NCBI GenBank assembly: GCA_963720725.1
Contig: CAVRGN010000003.1
Coordinates: 1,550,001-1,614,000, forward strand
Length of the DNA: 64,000 bases
From: Benzoatithermus sp963720725
Lineage (GTDB): Bacteria; Pseudomonadota; Alphaproteobacteria; Geminicoccales; Geminicoccaceae
Reading direction: 5' to 3'
Each line of letters opens with the position of its first letter. Within the stretch, counting starts at the first letter, position 1. The translations under genes were made by a program, and so were the position numbers. The notes beneath the pieces were generated by a model, which saw only the letters and a list, made by a program, of their open reading frames with translations, was not told where the DNA came from and made no database searches. Positions 33,334 through 43,057 of this stretch are shown piece by piece.

Positions 33334-36300
33334 GCCGCCATCCCTACGCCAATGCCTTCGAGCCGGTCCTCGAGCTCCTCGCCGGCGCGCCGCAGCGCCT
33401 CCAGCGTGGCCGCATCGGGGGACCAGTAGTTGCGGTCGTGCGCCTCGAGCAGCCGGTTCGCGACCTTGGCCGAGGCGGTCGGGTTGAGCTTGGCCAGGCG
33501 CTCGCGCATCTCGTCGTCGAGCACGAAGGTCTGGGTCAGCTGCTGGTAGACCCAGGGCGCCACCTGGCCGGTGGTCGCCGACCACCCCATGGTGTTGGTG
33601 ACGTGGGTCTCGATCTGCCGCACGCCCTCGTAGCCGTGCTTGAGCATGCCCTCGTACCATTTCGGATTGAGCATGCGGGTGCGGGTCTCGAGTGCGACCT
33701 GCTCGCCCAGCGTGCGGACCATGCCCTCGCCGCGGGTCTGGTCGCCGATGTAGACCGCGGCCGCCTCGCCGCCCTTGGCGCGGCGGACCGCACGGCTGAT
33801 CCCGCCCAGCGTGTCGAAATAGTGGTCGACCGTGGTGACGCCGAGCTCGACCGAATCGAGGTTCTGGTAGGCGAGGTCGACGCCCGCGAGCACGCTGTTC
33901 AACAAGGCCGCCTGCGGCACGGCACGACCGTTGCGGCCATAGGCGAAGCTCTTGCGGCGGCTGTAGGTCTCGGCGAGCTCGTCCTCGTCGTCCCAGCGCC
34001 CGTTCTCGATCATGTGGTTGACGTTGGAGCCGTAGACGCCCTCGGCATTGCCGAACACGCGCAAGGCCGCCGTCTCCAGGTCGCAGCCATGCTCACGCTG
34101 GTGGTCCAGGGCGTGCTTGCGGACGAAATTCTGCTCGACCGGCTCGTCGGCGGCCGCGGCCGCGAGCCAGGCGGCCTCGGCCAGGAGCTTGATCTGCAGG
34201 GGCAGGAGGTCGCGGAAGATGCCCGAGAGCGTCACCAGCACGTCGACCCGCGGCCGGCCGAGCTCGGCGAGCGGGACCAGCTCGGCGCCGGCGAGGCGAC
34301 CATAGCTGTCGAAGCGCGGCCGGGCGCCGATCAGCGCCAGCGCCTGTGCGATCGGCCCGCCCTCGGTCTTGAGATTGTCCGTGCCCCAGAGCACGACCGC
34401 GATCGACTCCGGGATCGGGTTGCCGTCGGCCATGTGGCGCTCGAGCAGGCGCGCCGCCTGTTTGGCGCCGTCCTGGACCGCGTAGGCGCTGGGGATGCGG
34501 AAAGGGTCGAAGCCGTGCAGGTTGCGCCCGGTGGGCAGCACCGCCGGCGTGCGCAGCACGTCGCCGCCGGGCGCCGGGCGGACGTAGCGGCCGTCAAGCG
34601 CGGTGAGGATGCCGGCGATCTCGTGATCCTCGGCGAGCAGGCGGTCGGTGGCGGCGAGCTCGCGCAGCATGGCCAGGGTGCGCTCGTCCGTGGCCGTCGG
34701 CGACTTGCCCGCGACCAGGTCCGCGATCGTCTCGCGCTCGGGCCGCTGTCCGTGTGCCGATTCGGCGATCGAGAGCAGCAGGTCGATCCGCTCCTCGACC
34801 GAGGCCGCCTGGCCCACCACGTGCAGGCCGTGTGGGATCAGGGTGTATTCCAGCTCCAGGATCGCCTCGCCCAGGCGCACGACATGGCCTTCGGCGTCGC
34901 GCTCCCAGGCCGGCTCGGCGGCCGTGAGGTCGAGGGCCGAAGCCTGCGCCTGGATCAGTGCCGCCAGATCGATGCGCTCGGCGGGGGCGGTCTCGGGGGT
35001 CAGCCCGCGCCAGCGCTCGATCGAGGCCTTGAGATCGAGCAGGCCGCGATAGAGGCCGGCATGGGCGACGGGCGGGGTCAGGTAGCTGATCAGCGTCGCC
35101 GCCGAGCGCCGCTTGGCGATGCTGCCCTCGGACGGGTTGTTGGCGGCGTAGAGGTAGAGGTTGGGCAGGTCGCCGATCAGCCGGTCCGGCCAGCAGGCGG
35201 ACGACATCCCGGCCTGCTTGCCGGGCATGAACTCGAGCGCGCCGTGGGTGCCGAAATGCAGGACGGCGTTGGCGCGGAAATCCTCGCGCAGGTAGCGGTA
35301 GAAGGCGGAGAAGGCGTGGGTCGGCGCGAACCCCTTCTCGAACAGGAGCCGCATCGGATCGCCCTCGTAGCCGAAGGCGGGCTGCACGCCGACCAGTACG
35401 TTCCCGAACTGGCAGCCCAGGACGAAGATCGAGCCGCCGTCGCTCTGCTGCCGCCCCGGGGCAGGCCCCCACTGCGCCTCGATCTCGCGCAAATGCCGCT
35501 CGCGGCGGACATGATCGTCGACCGGGATGCGGACATGGACGTTGGCGTGCGCGCCGAACCGGGCCGCGTTGCCCTCGATGATCCGGGTGCGCAGCTCGTC
35601 GACCGAGTCCGGCACCTCGACCCGATAGCCGCCGGCGGCCAGGGCCTTGAGCGTGTTGTGCAGGGATTCGAACACGCCGAGATAGGCCGCCGTGCCGGTG
35701 TTGCCGGCATTGGGCGGGAAGTTGAACAGGACGATGGCGACCTTGCGCTCGGCCCGCGCGGTGCGGCGCAGCTCGACCAGCCGCGCCACCCGGGCGGCCA
35801 GCATGTCGGCGCGCTCGAGATGGGACTGCATGTCGTGCGACTGTCCGCCGGCGGCGAGCGCCGAGCGGCCGCCGAACACCATCGGGCCGGTGGCGCCGTC
35901 GAGCTCGGGCAGGGCCACCATCATGGTCGATTCGACCGGCAGCAGCCCGCGGTCCGATTCCTCCCACTGGTCGAGGGTCTGGAACTCGACCGGCGTCACC
36001 GCGAGGTAGGGCACGTCCAGCCGCGCCAGCATCTCCTCCGCCGCGCGGGCGTCGTTGTAGGCGGGGCCGCCGACCAGCGAGAAGCCGGTGAGCGAGACCA
36101 CGGCCTCGACCCGAGGCTCCTCGCCGGCCAGGAAGAACTTCTCGATCGCGGGACGGGAGTCCAGCCCGGTGGCGAAGGCGGGCAGCACGCGCAGCCCGCG
36201 CGCCTCGATGGCGGCAATGACGCCGTCATAGTGGGCGGTGTTGCCGGCGAGCAGGTAGGAGCGCATCAGCAGCAGCCCCACCGTCCCGCTCGCGGCGACA

Positions 36301-37031
36301 CCGGGCAGGGCATCCGCGTCCTCGCCGATGCGGCCGGGCAGCCTGGGATGGTAGACGCCGACCTCGGGATACTCGACCGGAGGCTTGGCCTTGGCGGCAC
36401 CGCGCAACGGGCGGCGCGATCCGTCGGCATAGCGGTCGATCAGGTACTGGACCATGCCGACCACGTTGTCGGACGAGCCGGCCAGCCAATATTGCAGGGT
36501 CAGGAAGTAGGCGCGCACGTCCTGGGCGGTGCCCGGGATGAAGCGCAGGATCTTCGGCAGGCGGCGCAGCATCTTCATCTGCTGCGCGCCCGCACCGGTG
36601 GGCGGGCCGCCGGCCTTCTTGCCCTTGAGCCGCTTGAGCAGGGCCATCGGCCCGCTCTGGGGCGCGTCCATGCTGAACCGGCCCATGCGGGTGAGCTTCA
36701 TCACCTCGCCCGCCGACATGGCGCAGACCATGGCGTCGCAGCTGTCGCGCCGGGCTTCGAGCGCCGGCAGCACGGGGAGGAAATGCTCCTCCATGAACAG
36801 CATCGTGGCGAGCACGATGTCGCCTTGCGCGATGTCGGCGCGGCAGCGCTCGAGCGCCTGCGGGTCGGTGCCCCACTCGGCCGCCGCGTGCATGCTCAAG
36901 GTCAGCCCCGGCATGCGGCGCTTGAGCACGCGGCTCGCCCGCTCCATGGCCCCCGCCAGGTGACTGTCCATCGTCACCACGACGAAGCGCAGCGGCGTGG
37001 GATCAGCGGCCGAAGTGGGCTTTGGCATCAT
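33330..37031 (-). CDS. bchH: Magnesium chelatase subunit H
   Basis: BchH binds protoporphyrin IX and receives magnesium with the help of the BchI-BchD ATPase, neither of which is in this window. The 1233-residue length is normal. Recognisable stretches include the N-terminal FVVVTMDSHLAGAMERA block and the histidine/glutamate segment ILHFGTHGALEFMPGKQ near residue 600 in sense. The start (ATG at 37031 or 37028) lies inside the end of bchB with a 29-base overlap. No frame breaks are visible along 3.7 kb. Confidence 0.98.
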   Translation of the reverse strand: MMPKPTSAADPTPLRFVVVTMDSHLAGAMERASRVLKRRMPGLTLSMHAAAEWGTDPQALERCRADIAQGDIVLATMLFMEEHFLPVLPALEARRDSCDAMVCAMSAGEVMKLTRMGRFSMDAPQSGPMALLKRLKGKKAGGPPTGAGAQQMKMLRRLPKILRFIPGTAQDVRAYFLTLQYWLAGSSDNVVGMVQYLIDRYADGSRRPLRGAAKAKPPVEYPEVGVYHPRLPGRIGEDADALPGVAASGTVGLLLMRSYLLAGNTAHYDGVIAAIEARGLRVLPAFATGLDSRPAIEKFFLAGEEPRVEAVVSLTGFSLVGGPAYNDARAAEEMLARLDVPYLAVTPVEFQTLDQWEESDRGLLPVESTMMVALPELDGATGPMVFGGRSALAAGGQSHDMQSHLERADMLAARVARLVELRRTARAERKVAIVLFNFPPNAGNTGTAAYLGVFESLHNTLKALAAGGYRVEVPDSVDELRTRIIEGNAARFGAHANVHVRIPVDDHVRRERHLREIEAQWGPAPGRQQSDGGSIFVLGCQFGNVLVGVQPAFGYEGDPMRLLFEKGFAPTHAFSAFYRYLREDFRANAVLHFGTHGALEFMPGKQAGMSSACWPDRLIGDLPNLYLYAANNPSEGSIAKRRSAATLISYLTPPVAHAGLYRGLLDLKASIERWRGLTPETAPAERIDLAALIQAQASALDLTAAEPAWERDAEGHVVRLGEAILELEYTLIPHGLHVVGQAASVEERIDLLLSIAESAHGQRPERETIADLVAGKSPTATDERTLAMLRELAATDRLLAEDHEIAGILTALDGRYVRPAPGGDVLRTPAVLPTGRNLHGFDPFRIPSAYAVQDGAKQAARLLERHMADGNPIPESIAVVLWGTDNLKTEGGPIAQALALIGARPRFDSYGRLAGAELVPLAELGRPRVDVLVTLSGIFRDLLPLQIKLLAEAAWLAAAAADEPVEQNFVRKHALDHQREHGCDLETAALRVFGNAEGVYGSNVNHMIENGRWDDEDELAETYSRRKSFAYGRNGRAVPQAALLNSVLAGVDLAYQNLDSVELGVTTVDHYFDTLGGISRAVRRAKGGEAAAVYIGDQTRGEGMVRTLGEQVALETRTRMLNPKWYEGMLKHGYEGVRQIETHVTNTMGWSATTGQVAPWVYQQLTQTFVLDDEMRERLAKLNPTASAKVANRLLEAHDRNYWSPDAATLEALRRAGEELEDRLEGIGVGMAA

Positions 37032-38547
37032 ACAGCGTCTCGATGGTGATTACCGCGAGGCCCTTGTCCGCAGCGAAGCGCTCGGTGTTCCGGCGCGCCT
37101 TGCCCCGCACGAAGAACGGTATCTTGCCCAGCTCCTTCTCCGCGTCGGCGCTCCAGCCCGCGGGGCCGGCGGCCGGCTGGGGCGGCGGTGCCGGCTGGGC
37201 CGCCGCTCCGAGATGCGACGGCGCCGCTTCGCCGTGGAACTCGAAATCCTCGCGGAACATGCCGAGCAGATGCTCCTCGAGGCCCATCATCAGCGGGTGG
37301 ACCAGCGTGTCGAACAGGACGTTGGCACCCTCGAAGCCCATCTGCGGCGAGTAGCGCGCCGGGAAGTCCTGGACGTGGACGGGTGCGGAGATCACCGCGC
37401 AGGGGATGCCCAGGCGCTTGGCGATGTGGCGCTCCATCTGGGTGCCCAGGACCAGCTCGGGCTGCAGCTCGGCGACCTTGGCCTCGATCTCGAGATAGTC
37501 GTCGCTGATCAGCGGCTCGACGCCGTAGAGCTTGGCCGCCTCGCGGATCTCGCGGGCGAACTCGCGGCTGTAGGTGCCGAGCCCGACCACGGTGAAGCCC
37601 AGCTCCTGCGCCGCGACCCGGGCGGCGGCGACCGCATGGGTGGCGTCGCCGAACACGAACACCCGCTTGCCGGTGAGGTAGGTCGAGTTGACCGAGCGCG
37701 AGTACCAGGGCAGGCGCGACGCCTCGTGGCCGAGCACCGGCTCCGGATCGGTCCCGGCCAGTGCTGCCACCTCGGCCACGAAGTCGCGGGTGGCGCCGAC
37801 GCCGATCGGGACCGTCCTGGTCCAGGGCTGGCCGAAGCTGCGTTCCAGCCAGCGTGCGGCCTGGCCCGCGGTCTCCGGGTAGAGCACGACGTTGAAGTCG
37901 GCCTCGCCCAGGCGCGCGATCTCGGCCGGCGTCGAGCCCATGGGAGCCGTGACCGCCACCTCGATGCCCAGCCGCCGCAGGAGCCGCGTGATCTCGGTGA
38001 CGTCGTCGCGGTGCCGGAAGCCCAGGGCCGTGGGGCCGAGCAGGTTGCAGCGCGCCGGCACGCCCGGGTCGCGCGGGGCCCGCTTGGTCCCGGGCGGCGG
38101 TGCCGACGGGCCGGCCAGGGTGCGGACCAGCTGGTAGAAGGTCTCGGCCGCGCCCCAATTCTCCTTGCGCTGGTAGGAAGGGAGCTCCAGCGGCACCACC
38201 GGCACCGGCAGCTCCAGCGCCCGGGCGAGCCCGCCCGGATCGTCCTGGATCAGCTCGGCGGTGCAGGAAGCGCCCACCAGCATCGCCTGCGGCCGGAAGC
38301 GCTCATAGGCTTCGCGCGCCGCGGTCTTGAACAGCTCGGCGGTGTCGCCGCCCAGGTCGCGGGCCTGGAAGGTGGTGTAGGTGACCGGCGGGCGCTCGGC
38401 GCGCCGCTCGATCATGGTGAACAGCAGGTCGGCATAGGTGTCGCCCTGCGGCGCGTGCAGGACGTAGTGGATCTCCTTCATGCCGGTGGCGACGCGCATC
38501 GCTCCGACATGCGGGGGTCCTTCGTAGGTCCAGACCGTCAGCTGCAT
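37003..38547 (-). CDS. bchB: Protochlorophyllide reductase subunit BchB
   Basis: BchB pairs with BchN to form the catalytic tetramer of the dark-operative reductase. It begins MQLTVWTYEGPPHVGAMRVA, with VGASCTAELIQDDPGG and the MERHIAKRLGIPCAVISAP block further on. The protein has 514 residues. It carries a proline/alanine-rich linker and the C-terminal IPFFVRGKARRNTERFA domain. It starts one base after the bchN stop region. The N-terminal aspartate cluster ligand lies in a segment that appears intact. Confidence 0.97.
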   Translation of the reverse strand: MQLTVWTYEGPPHVGAMRVATGMKEIHYVLHAPQGDTYADLLFTMIERRAERPPVTYTTFQARDLGGDTAELFKTAAREAYERFRPQAMLVGASCTAELIQDDPGGLARALELPVPVVPLELPSYQRKENWGAAETFYQLVRTLAGPSAPPPGTKRAPRDPGVPARCNLLGPTALGFRHRDDVTEITRLLRRLGIEVAVTAPMGSTPAEIARLGEADFNVVLYPETAGQAARWLERSFGQPWTRTVPIGVGATRDFVAEVAALAGTDPEPVLGHEASRLPWYSRSVNSTYLTGKRVFVFGDATHAVAAARVAAQELGFTVVGLGTYSREFAREIREAAKLYGVEPLISDDYLEIEAKVAELQPELVLGTQMERHIAKRLGIPCAVISAPVHVQDFPARYSPQMGFEGANVLFDTLVHPLMMGLEEHLLGMFREDFEFHGEAAPSHLGAAAQPAPPPQPAAGPAGWSADAEKELGKIPFFVRGKARRNTERFAADKGLAVITIETLYDAKAHFGR

Positions 38548-38548
38548 G

Positions 38549-39805
38549 TCACGCCACCAGCCGCGTGCGGCGGTCGAGCGGGCGGGTGAACAGCTCGGCG
38601 AGATCGGCCGCCTGCTCGAAGCCCTGGATCGGCGTGAACACCAGCTCGATCGCCCACTTGGTGGTGATGCCCTTGGCCTCCAGCGGATTGGCCAGGCCCA
38701 GGCCGCAGACGACAATGTCCGGGGCGGCGGCAAGGCAGCGGTCGAGCTGCCGGTCCACGTCCTGGCCCTCGCTCAAGGCGGTGCCGCGCGGCAGGAGCTC
38801 GAGCTCGGTCGCGAGGTGCTGCCGGTGCAGGTAGGGCGAGCCGACCTCGACCAGCGCCATGCCCAGTTCCCGGCTGAGGAAGCGGGCCAGCGGCACCTCG
38901 AGCTGCGAATCGGGAAAGAAGAAGATCCGTTTGCCGGCGAGCTGCGCCCGATGCCGCCCGAGCGCCCGCTCGGCCCGCTCGCGGCTGGCGGCGACCGTTT
39001 GCTCGAACCGGGCGGGGCTCACGCCGAACGCGTCGGCGGCAGCGCGCAGCCACAGGGTCGTCCCCTCGACGCCGAGCGGGAAGGGAGCATCGAGCCGAAC
39101 GGCGCCGCGCTCGTCGAGGGCACGCGCGGTGTCGGCCAGGAAGGGCTGGGCGAGCAGGTAGGAGGTGTTGGCGCCGACCGCCGGCAGCTCGGCCGCATGT
39201 CGCGGCGGCAGGAACCGCACCTGCCCGATGCCGAATTCGGCGAACAGGCGCTTGAACTGGTCTTCGACCACGTCGGCCAAGGCGCCGACCACCAGCAGCG
39301 AGCGCGGCGCGTCGGCCGCAGCCGGGGGCATGGTCGGTACCAGCGCGGCGAGACAGGCGTCCTCGCCCTGGGTGAAGGTCGTCTCGATGCCGCTGCCGGA
39401 ATAGCTCAGGATGCGGACCTTGGGAGCGTAGCTCTGCGACAGGCGGGCGGCCGCGCGCGCGAGATCCAGCTTGATGACCTCGGACGGGCAGGAGCCGACC
39501 AGGAACAGGAGCTTGATCTCGGGGCGGCGCTCGAGCAGCTGGGCGACGACGCGGTCGAGCTCGTCGTTGGCGTCGACCAGGCCGGCGAGGTCGCGCTCCT
39601 GCATGATCGCGGTGGCGAAGCGCGGCTCGGCGAAGATCATGACGCCGGCGGCGGACTGGATCAGATGGGCGCAGGTGCGCGAGCCGACGACGAGGAAGAA
39701 GGCGTCCTGGATCTTGCGGTGCAGCCAGATGATTCCGGTCAGGCCGCAGAAGACTTCGCGCTGCCCGCGCTCGCGCAGCACCGGAGCGTCGGTGCAGCCG
39801 CTCAC
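38549..39805 (-). CDS. bchN: Protochlorophyllide reductase subunit BchN
   Basis: BchN provides three cysteine ligands for the cluster bridging BchN and BchB. Candidate ligands are visible in REVFCGLTGI, GSRTCAHLIQ and VGSCPSEVIKLDL. The protein has 418 residues. The GTG at 39805 overlaps the bchF stop (GTGA). The order bchF-N-B-H-L-M is the common purple-bacterial arrangement. Confidence 0.97.
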   Translation of the reverse strand: MSGCTDAPVLRERGQREVFCGLTGIIWLHRKIQDAFFLVVGSRTCAHLIQSAAGVMIFAEPRFATAIMQERDLAGLVDANDELDRVVAQLLERRPEIKLLFLVGSCPSEVIKLDLARAAARLSQSYAPKVRILSYSGSGIETTFTQGEDACLAALVPTMPPAAADAPRSLLVVGALADVVEDQFKRLFAEFGIGQVRFLPPRHAAELPAVGANTSYLLAQPFLADTARALDERGAVRLDAPFPLGVEGTTLWLRAAADAFGVSPARFEQTVAASRERAERALGRHRAQLAGKRIFFFPDSQLEVPLARFLSRELGMALVEVGSPYLHRQHLATELELLPRGTALSEGQDVDRQLDRCLAAAPDIVVCGLGLANPLEAKGITTKWAIELVFTPIQGFEQAADLAELFTRPLDRRTRLVA

Positions 39806-40314
39806 GCGGCCTGCTCCGCCGCGGCCAGCTCGGCGCCGGCCGACTGCAGGCGCGCCGCCCGCAGCTTGAGCACGAACTGAGCGGCGTTGACGACGTAGGT
39901 GGCGTAGGCCGCGAGGGCCAGGAGCATCTGCTGGCGCGGGTCGAGGGCGTGGGTGACGAGGGCCGCGAGGTAGGCGGTGTGGAGGCCCAGCACGAGCATG
40001 CTGAACACGTCCTCCCAGAAGAACGGCCGGGCGAACAGGTAGCAGCCGAAGACCTCTTTCTCCCAGATCGAGCCGGTGACCATGATCGCGTAGAGAACGA
40101 AGGTCTTGACCACGACCGAGCCGGTGGCGAGGTCGAGGCCGTGGCCGGTGGCGAGGTAGCGCAGCACGAGCGCGAGACTGGCCAGGAACACCAGGAACTG
40201 CACCGGGGCGAGAATGCCCTGCACGAGCGTCCAGCCCGAGGCGTCGCGCCGGAGACGCTCCTCGGCTGTGTAGAGGCCGCCGCCTCCCGCCTGCAGGGTT
40301 CGCCGCTGCTGCAA
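39802..40314 (-). CDS. bchF: 3-vinyl bacteriochlorophyllide hydratase
   Basis: BchF hydrates the 3-vinyl group, giving the substrate for BchC. It has four membrane helices and the block YTAEERLRRDASGWTLVQGILAPVQFLVF at the N-terminus. A TTG at 40314 with GGGGAGG five bases upstream gives a 170-residue protein of normal size. A GTG at 40341 would put the ribosome site inside the gene. It is the first gene of the minus-strand superoperon, 58 bases from a composite PpsR-type box. Confidence 0.94.
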   Translation of the reverse strand: MQQRRTLQAGGGGLYTAEERLRRDASGWTLVQGILAPVQFLVFLASLALVLRYLATGHGLDLATGSVVVKTFVLYAIMVTGSIWEKEVFGCYLFARPFFWEDVFSMLVLGLHTAYLAALVTHALDPRQQMLLALAAYATYVVNAAQFVLKLRAARLQSAGAELAAAEQAA

Positions 40315-40371
40315 ATCGCACCTCCCCGGTGGGTCCGCCACACGCAGAGGCTAGTCCCGCCGGGGAGAGCA

Positions 40372-40405
40372 TGTCAACGAGTTAAGACGTAAGGTTGGCC
40401 TTACA
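40372..40405. promoter_or_regulatory. Composite double PpsR box before bchF
   Basis: The sequence is TGT-N12-ACGT-N12-ACA, the same 34-bp pattern as before crtI and ppsR2. The right half contains a perfect inverted repeat, GTAAGG-TTGG-CCTTAC (40389-40404). It lies between the divergent bchF and AerR-like genes and probably controls the whole bchF-hemA superoperon. Confidence 0.7.
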
Positions 40406-40540
40406 TCCTGCAGAAAAAATCGTGACAACTCAGTGGCCGCGCGCCGTTTCCGGCGTGACACCGGAGAATCCCAAGAGTTGGGGTTGAGCCCCGCCCTCGG
40501 ACATGTATAGTGCCCTTTACGCGCACGGGGAGGTCACTGA

Positions 40541-41399
40541 ATGGCCACTAACAAGCAAGCACTCGCCTCAAGCCCGCGTGAGATCGGGGCTAGGCAGGCG
40601 GGGAGGCTTGGCGCCCCGGACCGCAGCTGGGATCAGCTGGTACACTGCATCGACACCGACATCATCCCCAGGCTGGTGCTTGCCCGTCGCGCGACGCGCG
40701 AGACGGTGCGTCAGCCGGCAGCCATCGAGCCGACCGCCGGTGACGTCGAAAAGCTCGCCGGTCTGGTTCTGACCCGCGACGTTGGCGTGGCGCGCGATTT
40801 CGTCGCGCGGATGCAGGCGCGCGGTGCCCCGGTCGAGACCCTCTACCTCGATCTCCTGGCGCCGACCGCGCGGCGGCTCGGCGAATTGTGGGAGATCGAT
40901 GCCTGCGACTTCACCGAGGTGACGATGGGCCTCGGTCGCCTCCAGCAGGTGCTGCACACGATCAGTTCGATCTTCCCGGCCGACGCAGAGCCGAACGAGC
41001 AGGGACGCCGCGTGCTGCTGGTGCCGGTGCCCGGCGAGCAGCACTCCTTCGGCCTGCATATCGTGGCCGAGTTTTTCCGCCGCTCGGGCTGGGACGTCTG
41101 GAACGAGCCCCGGCTCGAACTCGGGTCGGGATCTGGTGCAGCTCGTGCGCAGCGAGTGGTTTGCGGTGGTCGGTCTGTCGGTCGCGAGCGAGACGCGCAT
41201 CGACGCCCTGGCCAATGGCATCCGCGCGCTGCGGCGGGCCTCGCGCAACCGGGCGATTGGGGTGCTGGTCGGCGGCCCCTTGTTCCTGGCCCATCCCGAG
41301 CTCGTGGGCCATGTCGGCGCCGATGCCACAGCGCTCGACGGCGGTCAGGCCCCGGATCAGGCACAGAACGTGTTGGCTCTGCTGGCGCGCCGTCGCTGA
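40541..41399 (+). CDS. B12-binding antirepressor, AerR/PpaA type, one-base frameshift
   Basis: Proteins of this type bind cobalamin and modulate PpsR/CrtJ. The N-terminal half is helical, with LYLDLLAPTARRLGELWEIDACDFTEVTMG, followed by a B12-binding fold containing PVPGEQHSFGLHIVAEFFRRSGWDVW. The C-terminal part (LVRSEWFAVVGLSVASETRI... to ARRR) lies in another frame. They join at a GGGTCGGG stretch near 41127-41130 that seems to hold one extra G. The corrected protein has about 285 residues. It sits between the bchF promoter and ppsR2, the usual place for aerR/ppaA. No N-terminal DNA-binding domain was recognised. Confidence 0.88.
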
Positions 41400-41485
41400 T
41401 CATTTCCATCCGATCCTTGTAGTAAGATGTAGGCGACCGGCTAGGGCGACGGCGTTGCCCAAATCAACACGACTGCGCACTGAAG

Positions 41486-41519
41486 TGTCAACTTTGCTAG
41501 ACGTACAGAAATCTTGACA
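41486..41519. promoter_or_regulatory. Composite double PpsR box before ppsR2
   Basis: TGT-N12-ACGT-N12-ACA, third copy of the 34-bp arrangement, ends 33 bases before the ppsR2 start. It suggests autoregulation of ppsR2 or cross-control by PpsR1. Confidence 0.65.
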
Positions 41520-41551
41520 ATACCTGGCTGCGGCCGTCTAGTCGGTGGACC

Positions 41552-43057
41552 ATGCTCCTCCGGCAAGCCGGGTCTGTATCGAACGTGTCCAGACTGACGA
41601 CGATGCCTCGCAGCGGAGCGACATCCGACGGTGTCAGGCAATTCCGCTCGCCCGAGGAATCGCTGGGCGACGTGGACGCGAAGTCGGCTGCGGAGTTGAT
41701 CGCCGCCTCCAGCGACGTGGCGCTGGTGATCGACGCCGACGGCATCATCCGGGACCTGTCCTGCGGCAGCAAGGATCTCTCCTCGGGCTCGGTCGCCAAA
41801 TGGCTGGGCAAGGCCTGGGCCGAGACTGTCACGGTGGAGAGCCGCCCGAAGGTGGAGGCCATGCTGGCCGAAGCTGCCGCCGGCGGTGAGCCGCGCTGGC
41901 GGCAGCTCAATCACCCTTTGTCCGGCAGTCCGGACCTGCCGATCGTCTACTCGGTCCTGCGGGTCGGCCGAGCCGGCCATTTCGTGGCGGTCGGTCGTGA
42001 TCTGCGGGCCATGGCCGCCCTGCAGCAACGGTTGGTGGCGGCCCAGCAGTCGATGGAGCGCGACTATGCCAGGCTGCGGCATGTCGAGACCCGCTACCGG
42101 CTCCTGTTCCAGATCACCGCCGAGGCGGTGCTGATCGTCGAGGCCAGCAGCTACAAGGTGACCGAGGCCAATCCCGCGGCCGCCCAGCTCCTGGGTGAGG
42201 CGGTCAAGCGGCTGGTCGGCCGGAATTTTCCCGACGGCTTCGACCAGGGGACGGTGGCCGAGGTCCGGACGATGCTGGCCGGCGTGCAGACCACGGGCCG
42301 GGCCGAGAACGTCCGCGCGCGCCTCGCCGACGGGCAGCGCGAACTCCTGGTCTATGCCGCGTTGTTCCGCCAGGAGAAGTCGTCCCTGTTCCTGGTCCGC
42401 ATGCTGCCGATCGGCGGGGATCCGGGCACCGTCGCGGTTGCGAAGGCCAAGTCGCGCCTCCTCGAGGTCGTCGAGAGCGGCCCCGACGGATTCGTGGTCA
42501 CCGGTCCCGACGGGCGGATCCTCACCGCCAACGCGTCGTTCCTGGACCTCGCCCAGCTCGCCACCGAGGAGCAGGCGCGCGGCGAATCGCTCGAGCGCTG
42601 GCTCGGGCGTCCGGGCGTCGACCTCAACGTGCTGATCGCCAACCTGCGCCAGCACGGCTCGGTGCGGCTGTTCGCCACCACGCTGCGCGGCGAGTACGGC
42701 TCGTCGAGCGAGATCGAGGTTTCCGCCGTTTCGGTGCCGAACCGCGACGAGCCTTGCTTCGGCTTCACCATCCGTGGCGTCGGCCGCCGCCTGCCGCAGG
42801 AGACGCGCTCGAGCCAGGAGCTGCCCCGCTCGGTGGACCAGCTCAAGGAGCTGGTCGGGCGGGTGCCGCTCAAGGATCTGGTGCGCGAGACGACCGACGT
42901 GATCGAGCGGATGTGCATCGAGGCGGCGCTCGAGCTCACCGGCGACAATCGCGCCTCGGCCGCCGAGATCCTGGGCCTCAGCCGCCAGAGCCTCTACGTC
43001 AAGCTGCGCCGCTACGGGCTCGGCGACCTGGGCCCGGAGCCCGGCGAGTCGGACTGA
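41552..43057 (+). CDS. ppsR2: PpsR/CrtJ transcription regulator, copy 2 (with HTH-proximal cysteine)
   Basis: This copy has the classical PpsR N-terminus FRSPEESLGDVDAKSAAELI, three PAS domains, a helical linker (LQQRLVAAQQSMERDYARL) and the Fis-type HTH NRASAAEILGLSRQSLYVKLRRYGL. Three cysteines are visible, one of them in IERMCIEAALEL just before the HTH, the position linked to redox sensing in CrtJ/PpsR. The start is ATG at 41552 or 41603. The 501-residue length includes an extra N-terminal stretch if the first is used. Its neighbour upstream is the B12-type antirepressor, so it is probably the oxygen/redox-controlled copy. Confidence 0.95.
   Translation: MLLRQAGSVSNVSRLTTMPRSGATSDGVRQFRSPEESLGDVDAKSAAELIAASSDVALVIDADGIIRDLSCGSKDLSSGSVAKWLGKAWAETVTVESRPKVEAMLAEAAAGGEPRWRQLNHPLSGSPDLPIVYSVLRVGRAGHFVAVGRDLRAMAALQQRLVAAQQSMERDYARLRHVETRYRLLFQITAEAVLIVEASSYKVTEANPAAAQLLGEAVKRLVGRNFPDGFDQGTVAEVRTMLAGVQTTGRAENVRARLADGQRELLVYAALFRQEKSSLFLVRMLPIGGDPGTVAVAKAKSRLLEVVESGPDGFVVTGPDGRILTANASFLDLAQLATEEQARGESLERWLGRPGVDLNVLIANLRQHGSVRLFATTLRGEYGSSSEIEVSAVSVPNRDEPCFGFTIRGVGRRLPQETRSSQELPRSVDQLKELVGRVPLKDLVRETTDVIERMCIEAALELTGDNRASAAEILGLSRQSLYVKLRRYGLGDLGPEPGESD

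Noticed and set aside
33327..37049. A 1240-codon open frame on the plus strand opposite bchH
   Set aside because: It is the antisense shadow of a fully conserved bchH. High GC suppresses stop codons on the opposite strand, and the translated product shows no domain.
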